Shown here: piece by piece, positions 44,913 through 55,075 of the stretch
Layout of the letters: each line of letters begins with the position of its first letter
Numbering within the stretch: position 1 is the first letter of the stretch
NCBI GenBank assembly: GCA_002707495.1
Contig: PAMZ01000002.1
Coordinates: 62,001 to 126,000, forward strand
Reading direction: 5' to 3'
Origin: Halobacteriovoraceae bacterium
Lineage (GTDB): Bacteria > Bdellovibrionota > Bacteriovoracia > Bacteriovoracales > Bacteriovoracaceae
Length of the DNA stretch: 64,000 bases
The notes under the pieces: model-generated
The model's database searches: none
What the model was told of the DNA's origin: nothing
The model's input: only the letters and a program-made list of their open reading frames with translations
Program-made: the position numbers and the translations under genes

Positions 44913-46199
44913 TGAATCGATTATCTTTTTAAATCTTTGAGTCGAATACTTCTCTCTCATCTCTTTAATGATTTTTTTATGATCAAAATGAACTCCATCT
45001 TCAAGTATATGAGTGGCAAAGTCCTCTGCTAAAATGTGGACAATCGCCAAGGGAGAGATATTTTGAGAATAATGATCCGAAAAACCCACGCCATTTAGAG
45101 CGCCATGATGCTGCTTAATGATCTGTTCCACTCCCATAGGTGGATTGGGATACTGTGAGACTAGTGTTGCTGCCAACATAGCGTGTTTTTTAACAAGTTC
45201 CTTTTTCATCAAAGGAAGCTCTGAGTTTTTAAGCTCCTCATTGGAATGAATTCTTGCCTGTTCATCATTTTCAAGAGCTATATCGTGAAAAAATGCAATG
45301 AATTGTATTTTAGCTTTTTGTTCTTCAGTCCCCCAATCTAGCTCATCCATTAAGTGGGCAGAAATATACATAAGGATTTGGGTGTGCTTAAAATGAAAGC
45401 CAGCTTTATTTTGCACTAAGCGTTTGATGAATCTTAATAAAGACCTGGTTTGCTTGGTCGTTTGAATCATATCTTTCAAATTCTTGTTAGCAAGCTTTAC
45501 CGTCTCTTCATTCATTCCAAATTTTCTAAGGTTTTCTCTGGTCAAATTATGACAAAGCTCACTAGCCTGAACTTGCTCATCTTTATTGAGTTCTAATAGA
45601 TTCATCTGGCTCGCCATCACTTCATTATAATTAGAAACAAATTTCAATCTTTTATCTTTTTTTACATGATAAAAACTCACCCCAGATGCTATATCGTTTT
45701 TTAAACGAGCAGAGTCAATTGGTTGGTCCGGATCCAATATTTTATTTTTTTCTAAATCAAAGATTTCACAAACGGCTAATTCTAAGTGATTAAACAATTG
45801 AATAGGGACGGGGAAAAATTCATCCACTTCAAGCTTTGACATACTTTGTGCTGTAACACCTAAATATCCGGCACAGGTCTTGATTATTTCTTTAATATTT
45901 ATTCCTGAACTTAGGTACGTCACATTATTCTCAGCTAGGTTTTCGACTCCAAGACTGACAATAGGGATTTTTAGCTTTAGTAGAGCTAAGTTATTTACCA
46001 GTGCATCAAATGTTTGCTCGGTTTTTATATTAAATCTTGTGAGGATTAAATCTATCTCTTGTCCTCTGCTTTCAAGAATCTCTCCTGCGAATTTGGCATT
46101 AGATGCTCGAATGACATCACTGCCAACCCAGGTATAGAGATTAAGATGATAAAAATCTTGCAGTTGAATATGATCTTCAACGATTAGCGTTAAACCCAT
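44892..46199 (-). CDS. HD-GYP-like phosphohydrolase with a degenerate receiver domain
   Basis: The first about 120 residues look like a response-regulator receiver (LIVEDHIQLQDFYHLNL at the start), but the phosphoacceptor Asp is replaced: LILTRFNI places Arg55 where Asp is expected. The C-terminal part is an HD domain (FIAFFHDIALEN, KKHAMLAATLV, IIKQHHGALNGVGF); the GYP signature that marks c-di-GMP phosphodiesterases is altered to ALNGVGF. It may sense rather than cleave, or act on another nucleotide. It is divergent from the mut operon, and its 3' end overlaps the ceramidase-like gene by 21 bp. Confidence 0.8.
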   Translation of the reverse strand: MGLTLIVEDHIQLQDFYHLNLYTWVGSDVIRASNAKFAGEILESRGQEIDLILTRFNIKTEQTFDALVNNLALLKLKIPIVSLGVENLAENNVTYLSSGINIKEIIKTCAGYLGVTAQSMSKLEVDEFFPVPIQLFNHLELAVCEIFDLEKNKILDPDQPIDSARLKNDIASGVSFYHVKKDKRLKFVSNYNEVMASQMNLLELNKDEQVQASELCHNLTRENLRKFGMNEETVKLANKNLKDMIQTTKQTRSLLRFIKRLVQNKAGFHFKHTQILMYISAHLMDELDWGTEEQKAKIQFIAFFHDIALENDEQARIHSNEELKNSELPLMKKELVKKHAMLAATLVSQYPNPPMGVEQIIKQHHGALNGVGFSDHYSQNISPLAIVHILAEDFATHILEDGVHFDHKKIIKEMREKYSTQRFKKIIDSLQTIAI

Positions 46200-46252
46200 G
46201 CCTAGATTATAAGTTATGAGATGAGATAAATGTAATGAATTTTTCCAAAGTC

Positions 46253-46282
46253 TTTAAAAACATAGGCTTAATTTGCTATGAT
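46253..46282 (+). promoter_or_regulatory. Probable promoter of the mut operon, extended -10
   Basis: TTTGCTATGAT has the -10 box TATGAT at 46277-46282 with TG at 46274-46275. TTTAAA at 46253-46258 is a weak -35 candidate with an 18-bp spacer. It lies 22 nt before the GTG start. Confidence 0.4.
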
Positions 46283-46304
46283 GTTAGGACTTAAGGAGCC
46301 TATT

Positions 46305-47699
46305 GTGAGTGTGAGTCATTTTGAAAATTGGTGTAGCGATTTATTGAAAAGTTTTAAATTAGATGATTTAGAGCAACTCAAAAATCGTTTTAGAATCCTT
46401 ACTGACGAAGGTTTGGATTTTTGTGCTTTAACTGAGTCACATCCACATTATTATTTAGAATCTTTTCCTGAAGCGACTCAATTTTGTCGGCTGAAACTGA
46501 AGGGACCTGGAGAGGAGGATATACCAAGTTTGCAAGACAAAATAGATCTGGGAATACCAGAACTCATGCTCAATTTAGAACAGGGTAGTTTGGATAATTT
46601 ATCTGAAAACTCTGAAGTTATAGTGAATTTGGCTCATATTCAGCAAGCCGGTGGAAACGCAGTTCTAGAGTTAGCTGGGATGTTTTCTTTTCTCGATGTA
46701 TTAGAAAAGAAGAACTGCCAAACTATCAATTTTATTTTTGCCCTTGATTCAAGACAATTTTATCAGATCTCGAAGCTTAGAGCTGCACGGGTGATACTGG
46801 ATGCTCTAAAGGATCAAGGTTATAGGAGTGAGTTTAAAATTATTGCCACTCCCTCTAAGGCTGAGTATTCGTTTTATGAAAAATCTTCTTTGATGTTAAG
46901 AAACACTGCAAGTATTAGTGCGGCGATGATGGGGGGAGCTGACTGGATTGCTCTTGATAATGCCATAGATCCTGAAGATGAGACTTTCTGGCGTCAAACG
47001 AGGAATGCTTTTCATGTCATGGCCGAAGAATCAAATTTGAGCCGCACAAAAGACCCTGCAGCAGGAAGTCTCTTAGTAGAATCACTCACTGATTATCTTG
47101 TTAAAGAAAGTCATAAGTGGTTTTTAGAAAATCAGAGTTTAGATTTAGACTCTAAATTGTCGATACTTTCTAAAGCTTGTGAGGAATTGTTTCTCATAAA
47201 AAGAGAGAAAGTGGAAACGAGAAAAACAATTATTGTGGGAGTTAATAATTATTCTGACCCGAGTGAATTCACGGCACTTAAAGAAAATTGGAAAACACCT
47301 GAAAAATTTCCCGTTCGTCGAGCAGTGGCGAGAATAGAAAAATTAAGGGAAGCACTTCAGAGGAAAACTTTGAGTCCGATTCTCTATAGTTTTGGAGAGT
47401 TGAATCAAGTTTTTGATAGAGTTAATTTTGCTAAAAACTTCTTTGAAGTAACAGGAAAAGAAGTTCATCACGTTCATAGAAAAGATTTCGACATAGAAGC
47501 AGGAGACGAAAGCTTTATCATTCTTTGCGCTCGTGATGCTGATTATCCGCAAATTATAGAGAAATTTAAGGCCCATGGGAGACCGGTTTTCATCGTTTCA
47601 AGGGAAGTAAAAATACCTCAATGTCACAATCTTTATCAAGGCTTAAATTTAATAGACTTTTTAAGTGACACTCTTCCCGAGGTTAAGGAGTTACTATGA
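46305..47699 (+). CDS. mutA: Methylmalonyl-CoA mutase, small (beta) subunit
   Basis: The small subunit has the TIM-barrel fold of the mutase but no functional B12 site. Family segments include [35 protein letters not shown] and [11 protein letters not shown]-like sequence. The cobalamin-binding motif DxHxxG is absent from its C-terminal domain, which is normal for this subunit, and the protein is short (464 residues). The start is taken as GTG 46305, because AAGGAG lies 6 nt upstream; ATG 46278 overlaps the promoter. It overlaps mutB by 4 bp. Confidence 0.87.
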   Translation: MSVSHFENWCSDLLKSFKLDDLEQLKNRFRILTDEGLDFCALTESHPHYYLESFPEATQFCRLKLKGPGEEDIPSLQDKIDLGIPELMLNLEQGSLDNLSENSEVIVNLAHIQQAGGNAVLELAGMFSFLDVLEKKNCQTINFIFALDSRQFYQISKLRAARVILDALKDQGYRSEFKIIATPSKAEYSFYEKSSLMLRNTASISAAMMGGADWIALDNAIDPEDETFWRQTRNAFHVMAEESNLSRTKDPAAGSLLVESLTDYLVKESHKWFLENQSLDLDSKLSILSKACEELFLIKREKVETRKTIIVGVNNYSDPSEFTALKENWKTPEKFPVRRAVARIEKLREALQRKTLSPILYSFGELNQVFDRVNFAKNFFEVTGKEVHHVHRKDFDIEAGDESFIILCARDADYPQIIEKFKAHGRPVFIVSREVKIPQCHNLYQGLNLIDFLSDTLPEVKELL

Positions 47700-49804
47700 A
47701 TTGGAATGATTTAGAGTTTAAACGTAAATCAACTCAGCACGAGGCTGAATCTAGGGGAGTGATACCCGAGGGGATTGAAGTTTTCTCTCGCTATCAAGAG
47801 GACAAGTCTTTAAAACACTTGGGCCATAAAGCTGGTCAACCTCCTTTTTTGGGAGGGCCTTATGCAAGCATGTATATGACAAGACCTTGGACAATTAGGC
47901 AATATGCTGGTTTTTCGACCGCTGAAGAATCCAATGCTTTCTATCGAAGAAATCTCTCAAAAGGACAAAAAGGTCTTTCAATTGCTTTCGATTTGGCCAC
48001 TCATCGAGGTTACGATTCTGACCATCCGAGAGTCGAAGGTGACGTAGGAATGGCAGGTGTGGCCATAGACTCTATCGAGGATATGCGAATTCTTTTTGAA
48101 GGTATTCCACTAGACAAAATGTCAGTTTCCATGACCATGAATGGTGCGGTTCTTCCCATTTTGGCGCTCTATGTGGTGGCAGCAGAAGAGCAAGGAGTTT
48201 CCCCTGAAAAATTAAGTGGCACAATTCAAAACGATATTTTGAAAGAGTTTATGGTTCGAAATACCTATATATACCCACCAAAATCCTCGATGAAAATTAT
48301 CGCCGATATTTTTGAATACACTTCTCAAAATATGCCCAAATTTAACTCTATATCGATTTCCGGCTACCATATGCAAGAAGCGGGAGCCACGGCAGATCTA
48401 GAACTAGCCTATACTCTTGCTGATGGTTTGGAGTATATTAAAACGGGGATTGCCGCTGGTCTTGATATCGATGCCTTCGCACCAAGGTTGTCATTTTTTT
48501 GGGCGATAGGGATGAACTACTATACGGAAGTAGCTAAAATGCGAGCTGCTAGACTCATGTGGTCTGAAATTGTTGGGAAATTTAATCCAAAGAATCAGAA
48601 ATCTCAAAGCCTAAGGACTCATAGTCAAACTTCTGGTTGGTCTTTAACTGCGACTGATATTTACAATAATGTGACAAGAACCTGTGTTGAGGCTATGGCC
48701 GCGACTCATGGACATACACAGTCCTTACATACAAACTCTCTTGATGAGGCACTTGCTCTACCTACCGACTATAGCGCAAGAATAGCAAGAAATACTCAGG
48801 TCTTTCTTCAAAATGAGACAGATACCACCAGAGTTATCGATCCTTGGGCCGGAAGTTTTTATGTTGAAAAATTGACTGATCAATTGATGAAAAAGGCTTG
48901 GAAACATATTGAAGAAATTGAGAGCTATGGAGGAATGGCGGAAGCTATCAATGCCGGTATACCTAAAATGCGAATCGAAGAGGCTGCTGCTAAGACTCAG
49001 GCAAGAATTGACTCAGGAAAACAAACACTAGTAGGAATCAATAAATATAAATTTGATGGTGAAGAAGATATTCCTGTCCTTAAAGTTGAAAATGTTCAAG
49101 TCAGAGCCTCTCAAATTCAACGATTAGCAAAATTAAAGCGTGAAAGAGACGATAAAGTCTTAAGCCATTGTTTAAACCAGTTGTCATTGGCAGCAAAGTC
49201 AGGCGAGGGAAATTTACTAGAACTTGCGATAGAGGCAGCCCGGGCAAAAGCTACAGTGGGAGAGATAAGCTACGCTCTTGAGCAGGTATACGGTCGACAT
49301 CAAGCTGAGATTAAGGCCATAAGCAATGTCTATAAACAAAATTTTGGAGATTATCCTCAAATGAAAGAGTTAACTGAAAACCTTAAAACTTTTGAGAAAA
49401 TTCAAGGTAGGCGCCCTCGAATCCTACTGGCTAAAATGGGACAAGATGGTCACGATAGAGGGCAAAAAGTTATTGCAACAGCTTTTGCTGATCTGGGGTT
49501 TGATGTTGATATCGGCCCTCTTTTTCAAACGCCTGAAGAATCCGCCAAGCAAGCTGTCGAAAATGATGTGCATATAATTGGAGTGAGTTCCCTTGCAGCC
49601 GGACACCTTACTTTGGTTCCCAAACTTAAAGCCGAGCTTAAAAAATATAAGCGAGAAGATATTCTTATCGTTGTAGGTGGAGTTATTCCTCCCCAAGATT
49701 ATCCCACTCTAATGGAAATGGGAGTCGCCGCTGTTTTTGGACCAGGTACAGTTATTCCGGATGCAGCATTGGATTTAATTCAAAAATTGAACGGTTATAA
49801 ATAG
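47696..49804 (+). CDS. mutB: Methylmalonyl-CoA mutase, large (alpha) subunit
   Basis: The catalytic subunit interconverts methylmalonyl-CoA and succinyl-CoA using adenosylcobalamin. The barrel has [34 protein letters not shown] and [12 protein letters not shown]. The B12 domain carries [10 protein letters not shown] with the base-off His, and VSSLAAGH and VVGGVIPP. The length is 702 residues. It is coupled to mutA (4-bp overlap) and to meaB (1-bp overlap). No epimerase or propionyl-CoA carboxylase gene is near. Confidence 0.96.
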   Translation: MNWNDLEFKRKSTQHEAESRGVIPEGIEVFSRYQEDKSLKHLGHKAGQPPFLGGPYASMYMTRPWTIRQYAGFSTAEESNAFYRRNLSKGQKGLSIAFDLATHRGYDSDHPRVEGDVGMAGVAIDSIEDMRILFEGIPLDKMSVSMTMNGAVLPILALYVVAAEEQGVSPEKLSGTIQNDILKEFMVRNTYIYPPKSSMKIIADIFEYTSQNMPKFNSISISGYHMQEAGATADLELAYTLADGLEYIKTGIAAGLDIDAFAPRLSFFWAIGMNYYTEVAKMRAARLMWSEIVGKFNPKNQKSQSLRTHSQTSGWSLTATDIYNNVTRTCVEAMAATHGHTQSLHTNSLDEALALPTDYSARIARNTQVFLQNETDTTRVIDPWAGSFYVEKLTDQLMKKAWKHIEEIESYGGMAEAINAGIPKMRIEEAAAKTQARIDSGKQTLVGINKYKFDGEEDIPVLKVENVQVRASQIQRLAKLKRERDDKVLSHCLNQLSLAAKSGEGNLLELAIEAARAKATVGEISYALEQVYGRHQAEIKAISNVYKQNFGDYPQMKELTENLKTFEKIQGRRPRILLAKMGQDGHDRGQKVIATAFADLGFDVDIGPLFQTPEESAKQAVENDVHIIGVSSLAAGHLTLVPKLKAELKKYKREDILIVVGGVIPPQDYPTLMEMGVAAVFGPGTVIPDAALDLIQKLNGYK

Positions 49805-50748
49805 TGAGAAAGGCTCAAGAACTTTTTTCTGGAATTAAGAAAGGAGATATAACTTCTCTCTCTCAAGGGATCACTCTTATTGAGTCACGAAACCCTGACC
49901 ATCAAAAAGAGGCCAGAGAATTACTGAAACTGATTTATCCTCTAACAGGAAGGGCTAAAAGAATTGCAATCTCAGGAACTCCTGGCGTTGGTAAAAGCAC
50001 ATTTATTGAAAGCTTCGGGATGTATTTAATAGGGAAAGATCAAAAGCTAGCCGTTCTAGCTATAGATCCTACTAGTCAGAGAACGGGAGGGTCGATTTTG
50101 GGAGATAAAACCAGAATGACTCACCTGTCGGCGCATAAAGATGCCTTTATTAGACCCTCTCCCAATGGTGAGACCTTAGGAGGAATTGCTGCAAAGACTC
50201 GTGAGGCCATGCTACTTTGTGATGCCTTTGGATTTGACTTTATTTTTATTGAAACTGTAGGAGTGGGACAGAGTGAATTGAGTGTTTCTCATTTAGTAGA
50301 TTTTTTTATCCTACTCATGCAGCCAGGCTCTGGAGATGAGTTGCAAGGAATAAAAAGAGGAATTCTTGAAGTAAGTGATTTAGTTTTGATACATAAAGCA
50401 GATGGAGAGAATCAAAAGCTTGCTAAAATTGCTCAACATGATTTTAAACGCTCACTTGCCATCCTTCAAAATGATCGCTCTTGGCAGACACCTGTTCTAG
50501 CCTGCTCAAGTCTAGAGAAGACAGGCTTTGAAGAAACCGAATCTGTTATTGATAAATTTTTTAAGCAATACAACTTAGAAAGTCGAAAAACTCAACTTCA
50601 GATTTGGTTGAAAGAATTATTAATGGAGCAATTAGACACCAAAATTGAAAGTTTAAATTTAAAAGACAATCTAGAGAGAATATATAAGGGACAAACTGAT
50701 ATTTTAAATGAACTGGATAAACTCTCTCAGGAGATTTTTCGTGATTGA
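49804..50748 (+). CDS. meaB: MeaB/ArgK-type GTPase, chaperone of methylmalonyl-CoA mutase
   Basis: MeaB protects the mutase and gates loading of adenosylcobalamin. The G3E GTPase motifs are visible: Walker A GTPGVGKSTF, DPTSQRTGGSILGDKTRM, ETVGVGQSE and LIHKADGEN, the NKxD-type base site. The length is 314 residues, normal for the family. It starts with GTG overlapping the mutB stop by one base, and its 3' end overlaps nth by 8 bp. Confidence 0.95.
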   Translation: MRKAQELFSGIKKGDITSLSQGITLIESRNPDHQKEARELLKLIYPLTGRAKRIAISGTPGVGKSTFIESFGMYLIGKDQKLAVLAIDPTSQRTGGSILGDKTRMTHLSAHKDAFIRPSPNGETLGGIAAKTREAMLLCDAFGFDFIFIETVGVGQSELSVSHLVDFFILLMQPGSGDELQGIKRGILEVSDLVLIHKADGENQKLAKIAQHDFKRSLAILQNDRSWQTPVLACSSLEKTGFEETESVIDKFFKQYNLESRKTQLQIWLKELLMEQLDTKIESLNLKDNLERIYKGQTDILNELDKLSQEIFRD

Positions 50749-51406
50749 CTACACAACTTCTAAAAAGTTAAGGGCACAATATATTCAGCAGGAACTTGAA
50801 AAGTACTATCCAGAAACACCGGTTCCACTCGATCATACAAGTGCCTATACCTTATTGATTGCAGTTTTACTTTCAGCTCAATGTACCGATGAAAGAGTCA
50901 ATCAAATTACGCCGAAACTCTTTAAAAAGGCCAATACTCCTCAAAAAATGATTAAGCTCTCCGTAGATGAAATACGAGAAATTATAAAACCCTGTGGTTT
51001 GAGTCCTAGAAAGTCAAAGGCCATTTGGGAGCTTTCAAAAATCATTATTGAAAAGCATGAGGGAAAAGTTCCAGAGAGCTTTGAGGAGCTAGAGAAACTA
51101 CCTGGTGTAGGACATAAAACAGCCGGAGTCGTGATGTCCCAAGCATTTGGACATCCAGCCTTTCCCATTGATACCCATATTCACAGACTGGCGCAAAACT
51201 GGAAACTAACAAATGGTAAAAATGTTGAGCAAACGGAAAAGGATCTAAAAAGACTTTTTCCTAAAGAGTCATGGAATAAGCTCCATCTGCAAATTATCTT
51301 TTATGGGCGGGAATACTGTACTGCAAGAGGCTGTAAAGGGTTGGTTTGCCCCATTTGTCGTACTTTATACCCCAATAGAAAAAAACCAATCGAGAAAAAA
51401 GGTTAA
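50741..51406 (+). CDS. nth: Endonuclease III, base-excision DNA glycosylase/AP lyase
   Basis: Nth removes oxidised pyrimidines. The helix-hairpin-helix LEKLPGVGHKTAGVVM carries the catalytic Lys, and FPIDTHIHRLAQ carries the catalytic Asp. The Fe-S loop reads CTARGCKGLVCPIC: four cysteines spaced 4-4-2, not the 6-2-5 of E. coli Nth. The start is GTG 50741 (AGGAG 7 nt upstream); the in-frame ATG 50708 lies inside meaB. Its presence at the end of the mut operon is probably due to gene packing. Confidence 0.93.
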   Translation: MIDYTTSKKLRAQYIQQELEKYYPETPVPLDHTSAYTLLIAVLLSAQCTDERVNQITPKLFKKANTPQKMIKLSVDEIREIIKPCGLSPRKSKAIWELSKIIIEKHEGKVPESFEELEKLPGVGHKTAGVVMSQAFGHPAFPIDTHIHRLAQNWKLTNGKNVEQTEKDLKRLFPKESWNKLHLQIIFYGREYCTARGCKGLVCPICRTLYPNRKKPIEKKG

Positions 51407-51437
51407 CATTCGCAATCTTTCTCTTCTACAATAAATT

Positions 51438-54059
51438 ATGAGCGAATTTATGGACTCAAATTCTCATGTGTCAAAACTAGATTCCGTCGGGGGCAAAGCT
51501 TTTAATCTGTTTTTGATTGAGCAGGCAAATATTAGAGTTCCTCATTGGTTTGCGATACCTTCGCATTACTTCGAAGTTCATTATCGTGAACTAGAGAAAA
51601 GCATTCTAAATGAGATTCAATTAGTATCCTTAAAAGACTTGGACTCTCTTAAAAACTGTGCCAAAAATATCGAAAATTTATTTTTACAAAGAAATCTGGA
51701 GAGCTCATTTGTCGAATTAATTCAAAAGAGAATTTCAAAAGAAAAATCTTACTCAGTGAGATCCTCAGCCAAAGACGAAGATGGACAAATAAACTCCTTT
51801 GCAGGACAGCTGGATTCATTTCTGAATTGTAGGGGGATAGATGAAATAACAGAGGCCATAAAAAAAGTCTGGGCCTCAATTTTTTCCGAAAGAAATATCC
51901 AATATCGTATACTAAATGAAATACATTCGACTCCGGCAGTAGGAGTTATCATCCAAGATATGGTTGAAGTTGAAAGCTCAGGAGTGATGTTTACGGCACA
52001 CCCGCTTTTAAACGAAGGCTACCTCGATCAAATTGTTATTAATGCTGGCTATGGTTTAGGAGAAGGTGTTGTAAGTGACCAAGTTGAAGTAGACACTTAT
52101 TTATATTCTAAATCTCAGAAGAGCATTATCGATCATCTGCATGGCAAAAAAACGAAAATGGTCGTACCTAATAAATCAGCTCAGGGCACATGTCTTGTCG
52201 ACGTAGAACCCGCCAAAAGCCTCGTCAGTGTTCTCAATCGTTCACAAATTATGAACCTAGTGGCTCAAGGTCTGAGACTTGAAAAGACTCTTAATTGTGA
52301 ACAAGATATTGAGTGGTGTATCAGCACTTCGGGTGAGTTATTTATTACACAAACAAGGCCCATTACAACACTTCTAAAAGGTACCAATAAATTAGATTTT
52401 CTTTTTGATAATAGTAATATTGTTGAAAGTTTCCCTGGTGTGAATACACCTTGGACTCTTGGCCAAGTAAAAGATATTTATCGAATTGCTTTTAAGAGGA
52501 CTTGTCTTCGACTTGGTTTTGGGCGAGAGAAAGTGAACCAAAATAATTTTCTTTTTGCTTCCTTATTGGGATTGTACAGGGGAAGGGTCTATTTGAATTT
52601 AACCCATTGGTCTTCTATGATGCGACTTATTCCTTTTACACAAAGGTATGTTAAAGCGTGGGAAGAAAGTCTTGGGGTAAAGACTGTAGAAACCAAAAAT
52701 ACCAAAAATCATCTCAATGAAGTTTTAAGAGCGATGATCGTCTTTAGCCGAATAACTTATTATCTTGTTTTTTTAGGACCCATACTAAAGAAGCTCGATC
52801 GATCACAACATGAGGCTTTTGAGGATTTTTGGAGCCAGGAAGGCAGAAGCAAAGAACTTACTCCGGTTGAGGCTATCAATGAACTGGAAGCTTTTAAAGC
52901 CAAGATCTTTGAAAATTCTGAATTCACTTTGATAAACGATATATTTGCCTTTACATTCACAAGTTTCACTAAAGAGTTGATAAAAAAATGGTCAGGCCAA
53001 GACCCGGATCAAAGCTTTAATCAACTGCTTTTAGGTCAGGATGTTATGGATTCGGTTAAGCCACTAGTTTCCATCAATAAACTAGTTGAGCTAAAGCTTA
53101 AATATCCAGAGTTAGAAAAAGCTTTAATGGCTATCAACGTCTCACCCAAAATTCCCTTAGAGGTTCTTTCTTCTCTTGAAGGAGGAAAGGAATTTATTGA
53201 GCTATTCAAAGAGCATATTTCAAAATTCGGTGATAGAGGTTTAAATGAATTAAAACTTGAGACTCTTACCTTTAGGGAGCGTCCAGAAGACCTTATTAAA
53301 CTCATACTTAGCTATGATAAAGTCTTAGACCTCACTCAAAGTAATCATGATGATCATGTCTATTTTAAGGGATTTATTAAAAGGCCCATTTTTAATCTGT
53401 GTCTATACCTGGCAAAGAGAAGCATCAATTATCGTGAAAACTTCAGGCTTAATAGGACGAGAGCGTATGGTGTTTTAAGAAGAATGACTAATAATCTTGG
53501 TAGTAAACTTGCTGCCCTGGAAGCACTTGATTCCCCTAGAGATATCTACTACCTTGATAAGGAAGATCTCTATCAGTTCTACTCAGGGCTGAGCTTTGAT
53601 TTTGATCTAAAAAGCATAGTCATGCATAAAAAACAGCTCTTCTATCAGTATAAACAAGTTGAAGTTTTTAATCGATATACTTTTAGACAGGGAATCCTTA
53701 GCGAACTTAAATCCAATACCGAATCCACTCAGGAGTTAAAAGGAGTTGGATGTGCGGCTGGAAAGGTGACTGCAGAGGCTTTAGTTATTACTGAGATTAC
53801 AGATAAAGACCTAGATGCTTCAAAAGTTAAAGGGAAGATACTTGTTGCAAGGATGACCGACCCTGGCTGGGTTTTTCTTATGGCAAATTCTAAGGGACTT
53901 CTGGTTGAAAAAGGTAGTTTATTGTCCCATACGGCTATCATAGGAAGAGAGTTAGGTGTTCCTACTATCGTAGGAGTTGCAGGCGCAACAGAGCTTATCA
54001 AGACCGGTGATAAAATAGAATTAGATGCCTTTACTGGAACTGTTAGGATCTTGTCATGA
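51438..54059 (+). CDS. PEP-utilising phosphohistidine enzyme, rifampin-phosphotransferase-like architecture
   Basis: The N-terminal about 310 residues form a PPDK/RPH-type ATP-grasp: VGGKAFNLF, SVRSSAKDEDGQINSFAGQLDSFL (in part), VMFTAHPLL and WCISTSGELFITQTRPIT. A long middle domain of about 450 residues matches no metabolic substrate domain I know. The C-terminal swivel domain carries the phosphohistidine His831 in LLSHTAIIGRELG. The PEP-binding TIM barrel of PEP synthase is missing. Length and domain order match rifampin phosphotransferase (about 867 residues, His825), but the middle domain may bind something else. The stop overlaps the UbiA-like gene by 4 bp. No ribosome site is visible before the ATG. 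Confidence 0.78.
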   Translation: MSEFMDSNSHVSKLDSVGGKAFNLFLIEQANIRVPHWFAIPSHYFEVHYRELEKSILNEIQLVSLKDLDSLKNCAKNIENLFLQRNLESSFVELIQKRISKEKSYSVRSSAKDEDGQINSFAGQLDSFLNCRGIDEITEAIKKVWASIFSERNIQYRILNEIHSTPAVGVIIQDMVEVESSGVMFTAHPLLNEGYLDQIVINAGYGLGEGVVSDQVEVDTYLYSKSQKSIIDHLHGKKTKMVVPNKSAQGTCLVDVEPAKSLVSVLNRSQIMNLVAQGLRLEKTLNCEQDIEWCISTSGELFITQTRPITTLLKGTNKLDFLFDNSNIVESFPGVNTPWTLGQVKDIYRIAFKRTCLRLGFGREKVNQNNFLFASLLGLYRGRVYLNLTHWSSMMRLIPFTQRYVKAWEESLGVKTVETKNTKNHLNEVLRAMIVFSRITYYLVFLGPILKKLDRSQHEAFEDFWSQEGRSKELTPVEAINELEAFKAKIFENSEFTLINDIFAFTFTSFTKELIKKWSGQDPDQSFNQLLLGQDVMDSVKPLVSINKLVELKLKYPELEKALMAINVSPKIPLEVLSSLEGGKEFIELFKEHISKFGDRGLNELKLETLTFRERPEDLIKLILSYDKVLDLTQSNHDDHVYFKGFIKRPIFNLCLYLAKRSINYRENFRLNRTRAYGVLRRMTNNLGSKLAALEALDSPRDIYYLDKEDLYQFYSGLSFDFDLKSIVMHKKQLFYQYKQVEVFNRYTFRQGILSELKSNTESTQELKGVGCAAGKVTAEALVITEITDKDLDASKVKGKILVARMTDPGWVFLMANSKGLLVEKGSLLSHTAIIGRELGVPTIVGVAGATELIKTGDKIELDAFTGTVRILS

Positions 54060-55018
54060 TGGCTTATCTTTCTAGATTGAATATCTTTTTTAAAGAACGT
54101 TATCCTCTACTAGCAGGATTCTTAAGCTCTATTATGGGAGTTCTAGGACTCTACCTCATATGGGCCAGACTATATAACTTAGATTTGAACTTAACTTCGC
54201 CTTATTTAATTAATGCAGCCTTAAGCATGTTTCTTTTGACTATGATAATGAGACTTGGGGATGAGTTGAAGGATAGGGAGGCTGACAGAATGCATTTTCC
54301 CGAGAGATGTCTTCCTTCTGGCAAAGTTTTTTATCGGGATGTTTATTATCTCATGCTTTTTTTGATTGCCGTCTTTGTTGTGATGAACCTCATTTGGGGA
54401 GGAAATTTAATCCTCTTTTCTGTTTTGCTATTGTATCTATTCCTTTTTTATCATTATTTTTTTATTCCCCAAATCATCTCTAAAAGTTTGATTCTTGCAC
54501 TCGTCACCCATAATCCTTTAATCTTTGTTGCGATGTTATACACAGTTTCTATTTTCAATAAGCAGGAAAATTTAAGTATTTGGAGTTTAGAGGCTTTTTC
54601 TTTGAGTTTTGCTTTTTGGATGTCATCATTTGGCTGGGAAACTGCAAGAAAGATTCGAGTCCCTAGTCAAGAAACTGCTTATGAAACTTACTCTATGGTA
54701 CTTGGGACTAGGGGAGCGACGCTTTTACCCATGTTAGCTTTTACCGCTCAGTTTTATGCCTTTAGATTTGTTTGCAAAGATTTTCCTTTTTATCCAGAAC
54801 TTAAGGTCTTTCTAGGTTCAGTGTTAGGATTTTATAATTTGTACCTTCTTGTCTTTATGATAAATATGGACGAGCGAATGACCTCATCACTGCAAAAGCT
54901 AACTGAGGGCTATTTGCTTATCAGTAGTCTGGTGATTGTTTGGATGAGTCTCCTTTCCCATGGCTTAGTTATTGAAATAACAGGGAATTGGATCTTGAAA
55001 ATTTTACATATTGGATAG
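54056..55018 (+). CDS. UbiA-like polytopic membrane protein (prenyltransferase superfamily)
   Basis: A 320-residue protein with about eight or nine membrane segments. The first Asp motif of the UbiA family (ND-xx-D-xxx-D) is recognisable as MRLGDELKDREADRMHFPERCLPSG (given in two parts: DELKDREAD at 69-77, then ERCLPSG). The second motif region reads WETARKIRVPSQ, where an acidic pair is not clear. It starts with ATG 54056 inside the stop of the phosphohistidine enzyme gene, so the two proteins are probably made together. What it transfers, or whether it transfers anything, is unknown. Confidence 0.72.
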   Translation: MMAYLSRLNIFFKERYPLLAGFLSSIMGVLGLYLIWARLYNLDLNLTSPYLINAALSMFLLTMIMRLGDELKDREADRMHFPERCLPSGKVFYRDVYYLMLFLIAVFVVMNLIWGGNLILFSVLLLYLFLFYHYFFIPQIISKSLILALVTHNPLIFVAMLYTVSIFNKQENLSIWSLEAFSLSFAFWMSSFGWETARKIRVPSQETAYETYSMVLGTRGATLLPMLAFTAQFYAFRFVCKDFPFYPELKVFLGSVLGFYNLYLLVFMINMDERMTSSLQKLTEGYLLISSLVIVWMSLLSHGLVIEITGNWILKILHIG

Positions 55019-55075
55019 GTCCAGATACTTTCGGATGCTAAAATTTGGGCAACCGTATAAAGGAACTTTCAATTT

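Noticed and set aside
51438-54059. Phosphoenolpyruvate synthase (ppsA)
   Set aside because: The C-terminal PEP-binding barrel is missing; the length and His position fit the rifampin-phosphotransferase layout.
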